A stretch of 64,000 nt of DNA from Lonicera japonica. Lineage: Eukaryota > Streptophyta > Magnoliopsida > Dipsacales > Caprifoliaceae. The position numbers and the translations under genes are program-made. The DNA lies in contig CM038465.1 of NCBI GenBank assembly GCA_021464415.1, forward strand, positions 18,445,839-18,509,838, in the 5' to 3' direction. The notes beneath the pieces are model-generated. The model had not been told where the DNA came from, made no database searches, and saw only the letters and a program-made list of their open reading frames with translations. Shown piece after piece: positions 10,720 to 21,853 of this stretch. Each line of letters begins with the position of its first letter. Positions within the stretch are counted from its first letter, which is position 1.

Positions 10720-13491
10720 GAGGAACTATCCAAATTCTTAAGGGCTAATATCGATGTCTTCACATGGCAACCGTATGATATGCCAGGAATATCAGCAGAG
10801 GTAATATGCCACAAGCTCCACATAAACCCCAACCTCAGTCCAATGAAATAAAAACCCCGCTGAGTATCCCTTGAAAAAGCAACAGCGATCGAAGAAAAGG
10901 TCCAAAACTACTTAAAGCCGGAGCAATCCGAGTTCCCCGAATGGATCTCCAAACCAGTTGTCGTGAAAAAGAAAAATGGAAATTGGAAAGTATGTATAGA
11001 CTTTACGGATCTGAACAAAGCTTGTCCCAAGTGTTGGTCATATTTCAACCCTAGAGGGGGGGTGAATAGGGTTTAAAAACTTTAATGCGGAATTAAAAAC
11101 TTTTCTAACAATGTTTAAGTAAAACAAATTTATTAAACAAATATATCAAGGAATGTAAGCACATAAACAACTAAATAGACAATCTCAAGAGCAAATAATC
11201 AAACAATCAAAAATAAAGAGATTGAGTAAGAAAGATTGAACCGATTTGAAGTCCAAGGCTTTTTGTCCACACGGTTTTGGTTTACCAAACCATAATCCGC
11301 GCTCGGTTAGTTCCCCGAGAATTTCCACTAATTCCAATCTTCTTCCGGGTGAAGATAAAACCACTACAAGTGTTGTTGTATCACTACACTCTTTACAAAT
11401 ATTGCTTGTCCACAATATTCTCACAAGAATCTCTCTCTTGCTAACCTTGTGAGATTTACCTCTCACAACATCTAAACAAGAATTTACTTTCTTGTTTTTC
11501 CTATGAGATTTACCTCTCACAATTTGAATATAAAAGTTTGGTGATTCACACCAATTTACAATAACTCTCTTAAGTGTTTGTAGAATACAATTTAAGCTCA
11601 CACTAGAGTTATCTTGAATGATCAATATGATATAGCTCAAATAAAAGATGATTGATCATAAACAATTTCTTGAATCTTTGAATAATGAAGATAGATGAAG
11701 TAGAGAGTATAAGAGTGATTCCAGTTGTTCAAAACATGTCTTAGATAGTGTATATATAGTCCCAAAAGTGATATAGCCGTTCTAGAGGTTTGGTAGAAGT
11801 TTGGTACTAAAAATAGTAAAAAATAGAAATCCAACGGCTATATTCTGGAGCATCAGTCGACTAAGCAAAACCATCAGTCGACTGATGGACCAGTCTGCCC
11901 AATAGGCCAAAAGGCCAAAAATCCCAATTTTTGCACTTTTGCATTTAAGCTCCGAAATCAATTCTAATGCTTTGGGGACTTCAAAAATAAGTTCCTAAGA
12001 CACCAATTTTTGGGAAAACTCAAAATATGATCATTTAAATTTAATATGAATATATTTCAAAACCGATTTTTGCCAAAATGATGTTTTGAAATGATTTTCG
12101 ATTCAAACTGATTTTGATCAATCTAAGAATGATGCATGTTCATGTTTGAGATATATAATCAATCAATCAAGAGACTTTACATTAATCCTAAGCAAACACT
12201 CAATTACCGAATAGGTGAGTCTTCGAATGCTTTGATAAGTTTCTTCAAATTGATTCTTCCTTGAGGCTTTTCCCTTGATGCTTTGGCGCATGATCCTTGA
12301 TCTTAATCTTCATGGATTTGCATTTATGAGATTGATCTTCTTGCTAGTCCAATGCTTCGTTGACTTGATCGAATATTGATTGAATGATCCTTGTCAAACT
12401 TCCTCTGAGCAATCATGCTATTCTTGATATTCCATATAAATGAACTATAAACTTATATCAAGAAACAAGTTAAATTACACATGATTGATTTATTGTTATT
12501 ATCAAAATAAGATTAAAACCTTCAAGGTCAACACCAAGGATAGTTTTCCTTTACCAAAGATAGATCAACTGGTAGATTCTACAGTCGGGCACCAGAGGTT
12601 TAGTTTTTTTGATGCATACTCGGGGTACCACCAAATACCACTTTTTGTACTTGATCAAGAATTCACGGCGTTTATCACCACGATGGGACTATATTGCTAT
12701 AAAGTCATGCCGTTTGGATTGAAAAATGCAGGGGCCACCTATTAGAGATTAGTTACCAAAATGTTCAGGGATGAAATTGGGAAATCCGTGGAGGTCTATG
12801 TCGATGATATTTTGGTAAAGAGCAAGTTAGCTGTTGATCATGTTCGGGACTTAGGTAAAACATTCTCCATTCTTTAGCACTATCAGATGAAACTAAATGC
12901 GACAAAGTGTACCTTTATGGTCAGCTTGGAATTTTTTTTGGATTTCATGGTAAATCGCAGAGGGATAGAGGCAAATCCAAAAAAGGTTCAGGCAATACTG
13001 GATGTCCAGCGGCCGACCAACTTGAAAGAGCTGTAAAAACTCACTAGTATAGTTTCTGCCCTAAACAGATTTATTTCGAAATGTTCTAATAGATGTATGC
13101 CACTGTTTAAATTATTGAAAAGAACAAAAAAAATTCAATTAAAATTCAGAATGTGACAAAGCTCTCGACAAGCTAAAACAATACCTAAGAAGCCCACCCT
13201 TAATATCTATCCCAAAACTCAGTGAACAATTTGTATATGTACTTGGCTTTCTCTGATCGGGCAGTAAGTTCAGCCCTACTCAGAGAGCAGGAACATGTTC
13301 AAAAACCTGTGTATTTTGCTAGCAAATGTTTAGTCGGGTCAGAATTAAATTATTTGCATTTAGAAAAACTTGTGTTAGCACTAATCACAACTTCCAGAAA
13401 GTTGAGACATTACTTCGACGCCCATCCCATCAAAGTATTGACGAGCAGCCCCATAAAGGCAACTCTCAAGAAAGCTGATCTTTCAGGATGA
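10720..13491 (+). pseudogene. Tat element reverse transcriptase and RNase H, split by a solo LTR
   Basis: The RT starts with EELSKFLRANIDVFTW and runs to VCIDFTDLNKACPK at 11031. It resumes in register at 12539 (DSFPLPKIDQLVD) after removal of 11032-12533 and one target-duplication copy. Further motifs are FFDAYSGYHQI, MPFGLKNAGATY and the catalytic YVDD at 12797-12808. The first RNase H follows at about 13222-13491 (AFSDRAVSSALL, PVYFASKCL), truncated at its start. Stops lie at 10849, 10861, 12743, 12875 and 13034. Most occupy positions where Gln or Arg is expected, matching CAA, CAG or CGA changed by C to T. Confidence 0.9.
11032..12533. mobile_element. Solo LTR, 1.5 kb, nested in the Tat RT
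   Basis: It starts TGTTGGTCAT and ends GGTCAACA, with CCAAG at 11027-11031 and 12534-12538. Excising it with one CCAAG restores the RT reading frame exactly. There is no internal coding region or second LTR. The TGTTG...CAACA ends, the large size, the 'ctagagggggggtgaataggg' segment and the repeated 'catcagtcgact' motif resemble LTRs of SIRE/Maximus-type Ty1/copia elements; that assignment is inferred. Short open frames inside (for example 11185-11640 on the - strand) do not look coding. Confidence 0.9.
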
Positions 13492-13736
13492 ATGAAAAAA
13501 CTGATCTGTTAAGTTGGGCCTATTTCATATTGAGTATGCCCCACGAACATCGATTAAGGGTCAAGTCCTTGCCGATTTCATTGCCGAATTCACAGAAATC
13601 AGTGAAGTTGATACAGACAACCAATTATAAGTTCCAGTTGGGGGGCAGACTGATGGTAACCCGAAAGAAATCGATTATGGGCAGAACGAAGATTATGGGA
13701 AGAATGAGCAAGTTTCAGAATTCCCATCAGCCGAAA

Positions 13737-14205
13737 AGCCGACCTTTTGGATATTATGCATTGATGGGTCATCAACAGCGAGAGGATCTAGTGTGGGCAT
13801 AGTGTTTAAAACCCCTGAAAGAGGAATTATTGAGCAGGCAGTTCGATTAGGGTTCAAGGCCTCTAACAATGAGGCCGAATACAAAGTACTGATCATTGGC
13901 ATGAGAAACACCAAAAAGCTCGGGATCTAAGATCTGACGATTCGCTGCAACTCTCGGCTAGTCGCCAATCAACTAACTGAAGAATACTCGGCTAAAAATG
14001 AAAAAATGGCTGCGTATATGAAACTAGCTCAGAAACTCATGAGAAACTTCAAATCGGCGTACATTAAAAAATTCCCAAGGATCAACAACTCGCATGCAGA
14101 CGCCTTGGCAACTCTGGCCTCGGCAGCAGACTTAAAATTAAGAAGGCACGTGAAAGTCGAATATATACCGAATCTGAGCATAGAAAAGGGGGAACGACCA
14201 ATCAT
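13737..14205 (+). pseudogene. Tat element second (archaeal-type) RNase H
   Basis: Landmarks are LCIDGSSTARGSSVG (first Asp), NNEAEYKVL (Glu) and NSHADALATLAS (last Asp). This extra RNase H after RT/RNase H is the hallmark of Tat elements. Two defects are visible. A TAA at 13928 follows KKLGI. The second catalytic Asp, normally in D-S-x-L-V, reads Asn at 13949-13951 (CNSRLV), as a G-to-A change would give. Confidence 0.88.
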
Positions 14206-14289
14206 TTGCGACATAGAAACCAATTTAGGGGTCAGATGGATGGAGCCAATCACTAATTATCTGAAAGATGGGTCGCTACCTAGCGATAG

Positions 14290-15420
14290 CAATGAAGCCT
14301 ATATGATCACGGCCCAAACGAGCTGGTATTGGTTGTTTCTAGAGCTAAAGCTATATAAAAGATCTTTCTCAGGGCTTTATCTTCGCTGCGTTCATCCAAA
14401 ACTAGTGCAGAACATCCTCTTCGAGTTGCATGAAGGGAGTTGTGAAAGCCACATAGGTGGCCGATCCATTGGCTCACAAGGCCAGAACCCAGGGTTATTG
14501 GTGGCCATACATGCAAAAAGATACGGTAGAATATGTTAGGAAATACGACAAATGTCAGAAACACGCCACCATCATTCACCAACCTGCAACAGATCTTCAT
14601 TCCATAATCATCCCTCGGCCCTTTGTGATGTGGGGGCTCGATATAATGGGACCGTTTCCTCGAGGATCAGGTGGCAAAAAGTTCCTCCTCGTTGGCACTG
14701 ATTACTTTACCAAATTGGTGGAAGCAGTTCCCTTGGCCAATATTCAAGAATCTAATGTCAAAGCTTTCCTTTGGAAAAACATAATCACCAGATTCAAAAT
14801 CCCTAGGGCACTCGTACCTAACAACGGAACGCAGTTCAAAAATAGGAAGATCGAAGAATTTTGTTATACTTATGGGATTAAACAGCATTTTTCAAGTGTA
14901 GCCTACCCACAAGGCAACAGACTAGCTGAAGCGTCAAACAAAGTTATCTTTAAAGGATTAAAAAGAAGGTTAGACGACAAAAAAGGAAGATGGGTACAAG
15001 AGCTGCCCTCTGTGCTTTGGGTGTTTCGGACAACTCCACGCCGATCAACTGGCAACACGCTTTACTCTTTAACCTACGGGACCGAAGCCATCATTCCTCT
15101 AGAAATCGGCCTGCCAACCCAGAGGATGACGCAAGCTGAAACTAGAAGCAATGAAGGGGCCCTTGAAGAGGCTTTGGATTTATCCGAATCTAGAAGAGAA
15201 GCGGCAATGATCCACATGGAAAATTATCATAATACCTTGGCTAGACAGCATAAGGCCCATGGGAAACCAAGGGAATTCAAAGTTGGAGAGCTACTTGATC
15301 ACGTCGGCTAGCGGGACTGGATCTTATATCCTCCAAAATATGGATGGTCGGCCAATCCCGAATCCATGGAACGTAGCCAACTTAAGGAGCTATTATTATT
15401 AAATGTAAATCCTAAGTTTG
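14290..15420 (+). pseudogene. Tat element integrase, second catalytic Asp lost
   Basis: The zinc-binding region spans the C-terminal part of one frame (LHEGSCESHIGG, near 14420-14460) and the start of the next (YDKCQKHATI, near 14549). A one-base frameshift lies near 14465, and the first Cys of the C-x-x-C pair has become Tyr. In the catalytic core, LDIMGPFPRG holds the first Asp, VPNNGTQF has Asn where Asp is expected (14820-14822), and AEASNKVIFKGLK keeps the Glu. The frame closes at 15309, and similarity to the usual C-terminus continues to about 15400. There is no chromodomain. The integrase would insert element cDNA into chromosomes and is inactive here. Confidence 0.9.
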
Positions 15421-15482
15421 GATCTCTTGTACAGTTAACCAAATCAATGAAGATGTCCTTTTTACTTTAAATTGTTATAATT

Positions 15483-15660
15483 AAGACCTTGTTCGGCCAA
15501 AGCATTTACAATAAGATCCTTTTTTATAAGGGCAAACACATAAAACCTTGTTCGGCCAAGGCAATTGTAATAAGACCCTTTCTTTTAAGGGCAATCATGT
15601 AAGACCTTGGTCGGACAAGGCAATTCTAGATAGAGCATTTTCTCATAAAGGTGACCACGT
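15483..15660 (+). repeat. Three 59 bp tandem repeats after Tat pol
   Basis: Copies start at 15483, 15542 and 15601, each with 'aagaccttg(t/g)tcgg(c/a)caa' followed by 'aaggca' and 'taag'. A fourth partial copy may start at 15660. Subrepeats between pol and the 3' LTR are common in Tat elements. Confidence 0.85.
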
Positions 15661-16940
15661 AAGACCACCAGCAGTTGGGGGCAAAAATAAAATAATCAAG
15701 ACCTTTCTTCGTCAAAGGCAAAGTCGGTTCAGAAACCTCCTTATGCTACGAAGATGAACTTTAAAACAAAGTTTGTTTCAATAAGACGATTAGTCGATTA
15801 CAACTTTTATGTTTAAGAAAGGAATCCTTAACGATGTCCAATATAAGACCATCTCATTTGTCAAGGGCAAAAATAACGTACAGAGCCTACCATTCAAAAT
15901 TAATAAGAGGTTTTCCTTAACCATTTTAAATGAAGGACTATTTTGGTTCTCTACCATTCAAAATTAAATGAAAAAGAATTCGGCGCTATTGGCCGATTTG
16001 AAGGGTACTACAACAAATATCCCAGAAGCAAAGGCGCTACAGCAAATAAACAACAAAGATAAAGAGTGCAATGCAATTTTCATTAAGTCAGAAACATTTA
16101 CATTTGGCGAGGCTTTGAGGCCCATTTACAATGGAAATCAGCTATTGGCTACCACAAAACCTACTACTACTTACGCAGGAGCTTACTGTTTAAAAAAAAG
16201 AAGAGGAAAATGAAGTCGAAGTTGGGGAGGAAAATAAAATTGAAGAAAAAGAAAAAAGGAAAGAAAAAAGGAAAAGAAATTGATGAGATGGGAGGATGGA
16301 GAGGAAGCAGAGATGAAAGTTGAGTTTGAGAGGGGAAGGACACGGTGAGATCGTTTCTGCCTTGCCACTTCTCAAACCCCACCTCCGAGCCTATCTATGT
16401 CTCCTAATGCGGCAGCGTACCGAATCTTCAGACAACGGTAACGCCTCCTAAGGCAGCGGAGTTTTCTCTTCACACGCCGGAATTTCACAATCATACTAGG
16501 CACGACGTCCTCTAATCTGGTGAGCCTTTCTTTCAGACTCTTCCACCCTCTACCGGATTCAGGGTTGGGATCGACGATGCGCGTCCCACTACTCTCAGAC
16601 ATTAAAGAACCACCTTTTTGTTACTGTTGTTTAAAAAAGGGGGGGGGGGAGAAGAAAAGAATGAACAAGGAAGCCCACTTTATAGGGAGCCTAAAGCCCT
16701 AAGAAAGGCATTAAATGGACGCTCATAGGAAAGAAAGGAAACGTCTCTTAGTTTGAAGAGACCTCCCACGTTGGAAACCGTCACCCCACTAACCAACACG
16801 ATTCACCAATTGAAGGGTGCCATGTGGCACATCAGTTTTCCAAAGGATATAACTCCCCACTAGGCACGTGGGAATTGTTTGATAAAAGAAAAATTCTCCA
16901 AGTATGGTCAAGTCTCGGCCTGGAAAGGCGTTTAACCAAC
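15661..16940. other. Non-coding 3' region of the Tat element
   Basis: No sense-strand gene is seen. 16190-16290 is purine-rich with overlapping antisense frames of low complexity. A 76-codon antisense frame at 16372-16602 (start MSESSGTRIVDPNP, ending Arg-rich) may be a small antisense exon, but I do not recognise it. Confidence 0.5.
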
Positions 16941-17770
16941 CTATTGAAGGCATATGATCGGTAGGACCACAACAAAGGGCGAGCTTACATCGAAACGGAA
17001 ACTATGAAAAAACCAAGAAAGTTGACTTTCAATAACAATCCACTTAGATTGACAATAAAACAACTCAAGAAACGCATCGGCAAATTCCCATTGATTAAAC
17101 CAAAAATGAAGTACATATGGAGGGGCTTCATGGCCCATGGATAACAATTTATGAAGAAAATAAAAAGAGTGCCAGGCCTTCACGTTATCATCCTCGGCAC
17201 GAACTTCGTTGCTCTCGATGTTGATATCGCCGACCAGATCTCCGTCGATGGTTTCTTCCTTGGCTTTTTGTTGGGCCGTAGTAAGCAAATCTGGTGGACA
17301 GAGGACTACCCTGTCAAACAAAGCATCACCGTCGGCAACACTAGCGACAGTTAGATCGAACTCATAGCTGGCCTTGTATAGAAGCTCTTTGATTTTCAAC
17401 ATCTCATTGGCTGCCGAGCTTGTGGCCTCATCCTAACCCTGAAGTTCGGTCGCCTTCAGCTCTTCATCATGCTTCGACTCTAGTTCTTGAACCCGATCTT
17501 CAGCCCCTTTCTTCTCTTTTTCCCTGGCATGATGGACCGCGTCGGCCCTAATCTTATCGGCCTGCTTAAGGGAGTTCTGAAGCTCGGTGACCTGGTTCCG
17601 AAGTATTAGATTTTCATTCTCCAGTTTAGCTTTGGCTTTTTCGGCCGACTTCATCTGTGCCTCGTGATCAGACTGGCACTGGGAAAGCTTATTTTTAGCC
17701 TTGTTGGCCTCTTTCCTGGCCTTTGAAGCCTTGGCCTTCTGGTCCTTCATATCTTTAGCATGGCGAATGG
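16941..17770 (-). pseudogene. Antisense gene in Tat element: coiled-coil C-terminal part
   Basis: Read on the - strand, an open frame begins near 17770 (KLAIRHAKDMKDQ) and continues as a Lys/Glu/Ala-rich heptad-like segment (AEKAKAKLENENLILRNQ, VTELQNSLKQADKIRADA). It meets one TAG at 17433-17435 after KATELQG, then stays in the same frame to 16941 (DEATSSAANEMLKIKEL). The stop sits where Gln would fit, as for CAG to TAG. A long coiled coil behind an N-terminal globular domain is the usual build of the antisense-encoded proteins of Tat/Grande-type elements. The function is unknown. Confidence 0.65.
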
Positions 17771-17786
17771 CCAGCTTGGTAAAACA

Positions 17787-18231
17787 CTAAAACACTGTCC
17801 AGCCTAAAATGATAAGGGAAACAAAGTAAGCCGATGAAATGAAAATGACGAAAAGGAAATACAGCAAAGTAACCAAGTGAAACAACATATATTGTACCTC
17901 GGCGAGACACTGGAAGGTCCTGCACTCCAGCTTTGAAGTTTTAATGCCCTTTAATATCTTGCCATCCTCTGGCAGGGTCATGTGGAATATACGGCCTAGG
18001 AGTGAACAGGTCGGCGAGCCTATCCTCATGCTAATCGCCATCGGTAATGTTTACGGCCTTACCACGAGCCGGTGAGCCGATGGGATCTTCGACGCCCAAC
18101 GATTTTGGGGCATCAATGTTTACGAGCGGAAGGGGGACCTCAACAACTCCCTCTTGGTCGTTCTTTACCACTGCAGGGGTCTTAGTCCCCTCAAAAGATG
18201 ACCCTACCTGCGCTAGCCTCCTTCTTTTCAA
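17787..18231 (-). pseudogene. Antisense gene in Tat element: middle part
   Basis: Two overlapping antisense frames (18031-18231 and 17787-18041) together give a Ser/Pro/Val-rich linker and then PTCSLLGRIFHMTLPEDGKI and SKLECRTFQCLAE. The coding character ends at a 'GAG|GTACAATATATG' splice-donor-like site near 17897. The AT-rich stretch to about 17800 looks like an intron before the coiled-coil exon. A frameshift joins the two frames. No family was recognised for this part. Confidence 0.5.
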
Positions 18232-18717
18232 TGGAGGCGACGTCGAACTTCCGGAGCTCTAGTGGAAGCACCAGCTTTATAGTTTTTAGCGTTCATGAGG
18301 TCCAAAACTGACCAACGACCGGCCATATCTTCGGTTTCAGAAAATTAAGGAGACGGAGGAGGCAAAGGGGACCGTCTTCGTAACTTCCTCCTCAATGGAG
18401 GACAGTCTGCTTCTTCAAGAAGCTCCTCTACGATAGGATTGGCAGTAAGTGGCCGATCAGTCTCTTCGTCCTAAATTGAAACCACTTCACCACGGCCCTT
18501 GAAGAGCGGAATTACAATAGGGACTTGGGCGGTTGGAATCTATGGGAAAGGCAAGTTCGACTGCCGATCCTAAGTCAGCAACGGGTGTTTTGCCTTTATC
18601 CTTGCGGCCGCCTTTCTTCTGTTTTTTCTTTCTTCTAGAGGTGTCGTCAGCAAAGGCCAAACTCTGGGGTTTCCCTTGAGCTAGAAGGTTCCTTATTATG
18701 TCGTCTTTTTGGGAGGT

Positions 18718-19008
18718 CTAGCTGTTGACGATGTGGAATTTTTTAAAAATATCGTAATTTTCCTCGTCAAAAGGAGAATCCCCAACCCACTTGACAATAT
18801 TAGTGCGAGTGGAGAAAGAAAAGTACGGGAGTGTGTAGTCGTGTAGAATACGTGCCGACCTCGGGTGATTAAAAAGGGTCCTAACCCCGAGCCCGTCGTG
18901 GTTTATGATCGCGTTCAAATGCTCGAGATTGAGATCGTCTATCTTCAGCCTCTCAAAGCACCTTTTAGTGCCTTCAACTGTAAGAACGAGGAAACTCATG
19001 CTAGACAT
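18718..19008 (-). pseudogene. Antisense gene in Tat element: second exon-like block
   Basis: A 96-codon antisense frame with VEGTKRCFERLKIDDLNLEH, HPRSARILHDYTLP and FDEENYDIFKKF. A 'ttcttacag' acceptor-like site lies just before VEGTK, so the first codons are probably intronic. Composition is ordinary coding rather than low complexity. It lies between the N-terminal domain block and the linker block on the same strand. Confidence 0.55.
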
Positions 19009-19071
19009 TGAGACGAGATAAAAAAAAGGGGTTAAGCACGCACAGGTGAAGCACCAACCAGGGGAGCCGAA

Positions 19072-19574
19072 CTATCTTGGCATTCGTTTATTCATCTGGT
19101 CGGGCTCTATATTTCCAATGATGATCACTATATCTTTATACATTGATTTATGGGAAGAGGCCATCCCTTCAATCAACGAGGGTGATGTAGGCCTGGCCCT
19201 CAGATTCCATTTATCCTCAGACTGGCAGAGGAGATAACAATACTTTATTTTGTTCAACCCTAAATTAAGGTTAAACCTACGATTAAGTTCGACCACCCTG
19301 AGAATGATTTTAATTACATTGGGGGTTAATTGACAAAGATGGAAGTGAGTATTCAATAGAAAATCAACCATAAATGGGTGTAAGGGTAATATAAGCCCAA
19401 CAGCCCTAAAAAAAAATAAAGATGGGATACTGATTCTCGGGCATGGAATCAGTCGGGCTACCCCTAAAAGGATCTTCGCCACTACTACACTCTCTCCAAA
19501 CAGCCCCGTTAGGGATGAAGGAATCTTCAAACTCTAACCTACTCGCCTCAGAAAGAGCGTATTTACCCATGGCA
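19072..19574 (-). pseudogene. Antisense gene in Tat element: N-terminal domain (gypsy-type transposon family)
   Basis: A start MGKYALSEASRLEF near 19573 leads to SPTDSMPENQYPIF, then a run of T (19398-19420 on this strand) shifts the frame. After the shift come LILPLHPFMVDFLL, HLCQLTPNVIKIILR, RFNLNLGLNKIKYCYLL and EDKWNLRARP. The pattern 'PLHPF...FLL......QLTPN......' is that of the Pfam 'putative gypsy type transposon' family (PF04195, from memory), found in plant Tat-like elements. The gene runs opposite to gag-pol and would need its own promoter in or near the 3' LTR. Confidence 0.65.
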
Positions 19575-20108
19575 AAAGGCGAAGAAAATCAAAGGACACG
19601 ACTGGTAATCGTCCCGATAGAATGAAACCAGAAAGAAAACAGAGAACGAGGTTGAGAACGACTTACAGAAAACCAACCGCTTTCGATTGAAGTTAACGCC
19701 AAGTATATCGATCGTAAGAGATATGAGCCGCAGAAGAAAGACGATGGAAACCCTAAAAGAAAAAATTAAAATCACGAAGGAGAGATAAAGAGGATAATGG
19801 AAAGATTAAAAGCAGGGAAGTGGAAAAGTACCTTATATATATATGTTTGAATTCTCTGGAGTTTTCTTTCTCTATATCTCTCCCTTTGAGTTCAAACGGC
19901 GTTTTTTCTTTTGAAAAATCGTGCCCATGATGACCCTATTTAAAAAGATATGACAGTCATGCGTGCCCACACTCAACCCCTGGGGAGCTAACACGTGTCC
20001 ACAGTTGGCCTGCACCAAATTTGCGAAACGGACGATTAAGCACTGTCACGGAGAATTCAAGCACCCAACCCTATGAGCTCGGCAGGACTTAGGCACTTGG
20101 TGGGCAAT
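19575..20108. other. Region between antisense gene start and 3' LTR
   Basis: No coding sequence. On the - strand this would be the promoter and leader of the antisense gene. A TATATATA stretch lies at about 19835-19844. A classical polypurine tract is not obvious next to the 3' LTR ('cacttggtgggcaat'). Confidence 0.45.
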
Positions 20109-20827
20109 TGTGGGAGCAGAATTTCAGAATGTCCACTTGGGACGAATACCAAGACCCAAGCCCAGGCCCAAAGGGGTCAGCCTATAGACAAAAAGGCGAG
20201 GCACAGCCCATATAGCCAGAATAAACAATTTGAGTTTCACTGACCACGCGTGATTTCCCAACCGAATATAGCTTCAAGCTCGGCAGGGAATGGTGACGCC
20301 GAGATGGGTACTGTGGAAAATGTAGGCATGACACCTGTAAAGGAGAGGTACTACCAGTGTTAGTTGTCGATATGGGCGTTCTGACGAATGAAATCCATAC
20401 ATCTGTAAAGTACCATTTCCTTTTGGATAAGGATGCACAACACACATGTGGAGTGGGGGGATTACTGATCAAGCAAGGTCCTCTTTTGTCATTTTAATTC
20501 TTAACCTAGCTGAGCATTGTAATCCTAATTCTACGATTATAAATATAAGGGGATAGCTCAAGACAAAGATAGGATAATCCATGTAACAAACATTTTTGAG
20601 TAAGGAAAGAAACACAAACACACACCAAGGGAGGACGTACCACTGGATTGGGAATAATAGCCACTAGGGAAACCTACCCACACAACACAAAAAATTCAGT
20701 CTCATTCAATCGGCAAATTTACTGTCATCCGCCACCTTTTAGTATCTATTACCGACTCTACCTACTTTGGGTCGATTCCCTTGTCTAAAAATTCATTCTG
20801 GGCTTCGTCAGATTTAGGCCACCCACA
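20109..20827 (+). repeat. 3' LTR of the Tat element
   Basis: 719 bp, TGTGGGAGCA to ACCCACA, followed by the target duplication AATAT. Alignment with 7251-7977 shows many substitutions within the first 240 bp, clearly more than between the CRM LTRs. Confidence 0.92.
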
Positions 20828-21006
20828 AATATTTATAGATGTTTATCAGTAGTGAAAAAAAATATGGATTTTTAAAAATAAAATAAAAATTTACACGAAT
20901 TCGTTAAGAATCGAACGAAATTGACACGACCTATCCCGTTGATAGTTTCACCTATCCCATTGATAGTTTTACAAGAAAAACTAATTTTATTACTCTAGAG
21001 AGCTTA

Positions 21007-21505
21007 GAGCATCTACATTGGGTATTGTAAAAATTAAAGCTAAACTTACTAATTGTTTCTAAGTTTCATAGCATCCTCGCAGCAGAAATGGCAAAAATAA
21101 AGTAATACTAGTGTGTTTGACCCGTATGATTTTTGTGCTTAGAAAATAATAATAGAAAATGGTCCATACAAGGCTCCACCCTTATATAGATATTTTTTTT
21201 AAAGGATGAAAAGAAATGAAAAACACTCATACGAGCTTAAAAAAAAAAGAAAAAAAGAAATGGCTATATGAGGCTCCCACCCTCGTATGTTGTTGTTGTT
21301 GTTTTTCTTTTTATACGAATTTTCCATATCCGTATGACTCACACAAGTGAAGCAAACCTGTATAACAAAAAATTAGGGCTATAATAAGTTTACTCGTTTT
21401 ATACCATACAAGTCTAACATTTACCATTTTTACTCATTTAAGTTCCTCCGCTGTAGGACCGAGTATGGTAAATTTAGCCATTTATCATACCTGGTGGAAA
21501 TGCTC
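21007..21505. mobile_element. 499 bp MITE with TTA target duplication
   Basis: Inverted ends GAGCATCTACATTGGGTAT and the complement of ATACCTGGTGGAAATGCTC, flanked by TTA at 21004-21006 and 21506-21508. Units C (near 38760) and D (near 40862) read 'gagaggttataaattaat' without it, whereas unit B carries it at 50316-50910. A 3 bp TTA/TAA duplication fits a Tourist-like (PIF/Harbinger) MITE. The inside holds repeated 'catacgaggct...ccctcgtatg' hairpins. Confidence 0.85.
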
Positions 21506-21750
21506 TTATAAATTAATAGTTTTAGTTAAAAAAGAAAATGAAAATCTTTTTTAACTTGATTTTTTTTATTAAAACTATTTTCCAAGAGATTTTGATTGAT
21601 GAAGTCGCGTCAAAATATTTTACTATAAATTTGGTGGAAGAATAATTCATGTTCAGTGAAAAAATTGTATTACTTTGATGACCTAAATATCACATATTGA
21701 ATAGTGTAGGGTATCTTTACTAAATATAAATCAATTATCAATATATATAG

Positions 21751-21760
21751 CTATAAAAAA
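21751..21760 (+). promoter_or_regulatory. Candidate TATA box of TNL-A, now cut off from its gene
   Basis: CTATAAAAAA is followed by 'aagtctcctttgtac', as at 51154 upstream of TNL-B. In TNL-B it lies about 250 bp before the ATG. Here the MULE and CRM insertions put about 8.1 kb between it and the TIR exon. Confidence 0.5.
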
Positions 21761-21853
21761 AAGTCTCCTTTGTACAGGAAGTCTTTTTAAATTTGTGGAG
21801 CAAATTCACTTTACAGTCTGCCCTGTAATGAACACGTCTTTTCTTAATAACTG

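Larger units (their letters stand above)
7251..20827 (+). mobile_element. Tat-lineage Ty3/gypsy retrotransposon, 13.6 kb
   Basis: Both LTRs begin TGTGGGAGCA and end ACCCACA. AATAT is duplicated at 7246-7250 and 20828-20832, and the empty site is visible in unit B near 50156. The order is 5' LTR, primer-binding site, gag, protease, RT, RNase H, a second (archaeal-type) RNase H, integrase, a long non-coding region with an antisense gene, 3' LTR. The dual RNase H, absence of a chromodomain and long 3' region define the Tat lineage. It is dead: many stops and frameshifts, mutated catalytic residues in the second RNase H and integrase, and a solo LTR inside RT. The LTRs differ visibly more than those of the CRM element, so it is probably older. 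Confidence 0.93.
20828..21853 (+). repeat. TNL upstream unit A, third segment (proximal promoter)
   Basis: It continues from 7250 and matches 50157-51258 of unit B. It contains the 'ttttattactctagagag' block, a MITE (21007-21505), and then the segment that in unit B directly precedes the TIR exon, including CTATAAAAAA at 21751. It ends with the target duplication TAATAACTG of the MULE. Confidence 0.87.

Noticed and set aside
11185..11640. 151-codon antisense frame
   Set aside because: Inside the nested solo LTR; no domain. LTRs of this type often hold chance frames.
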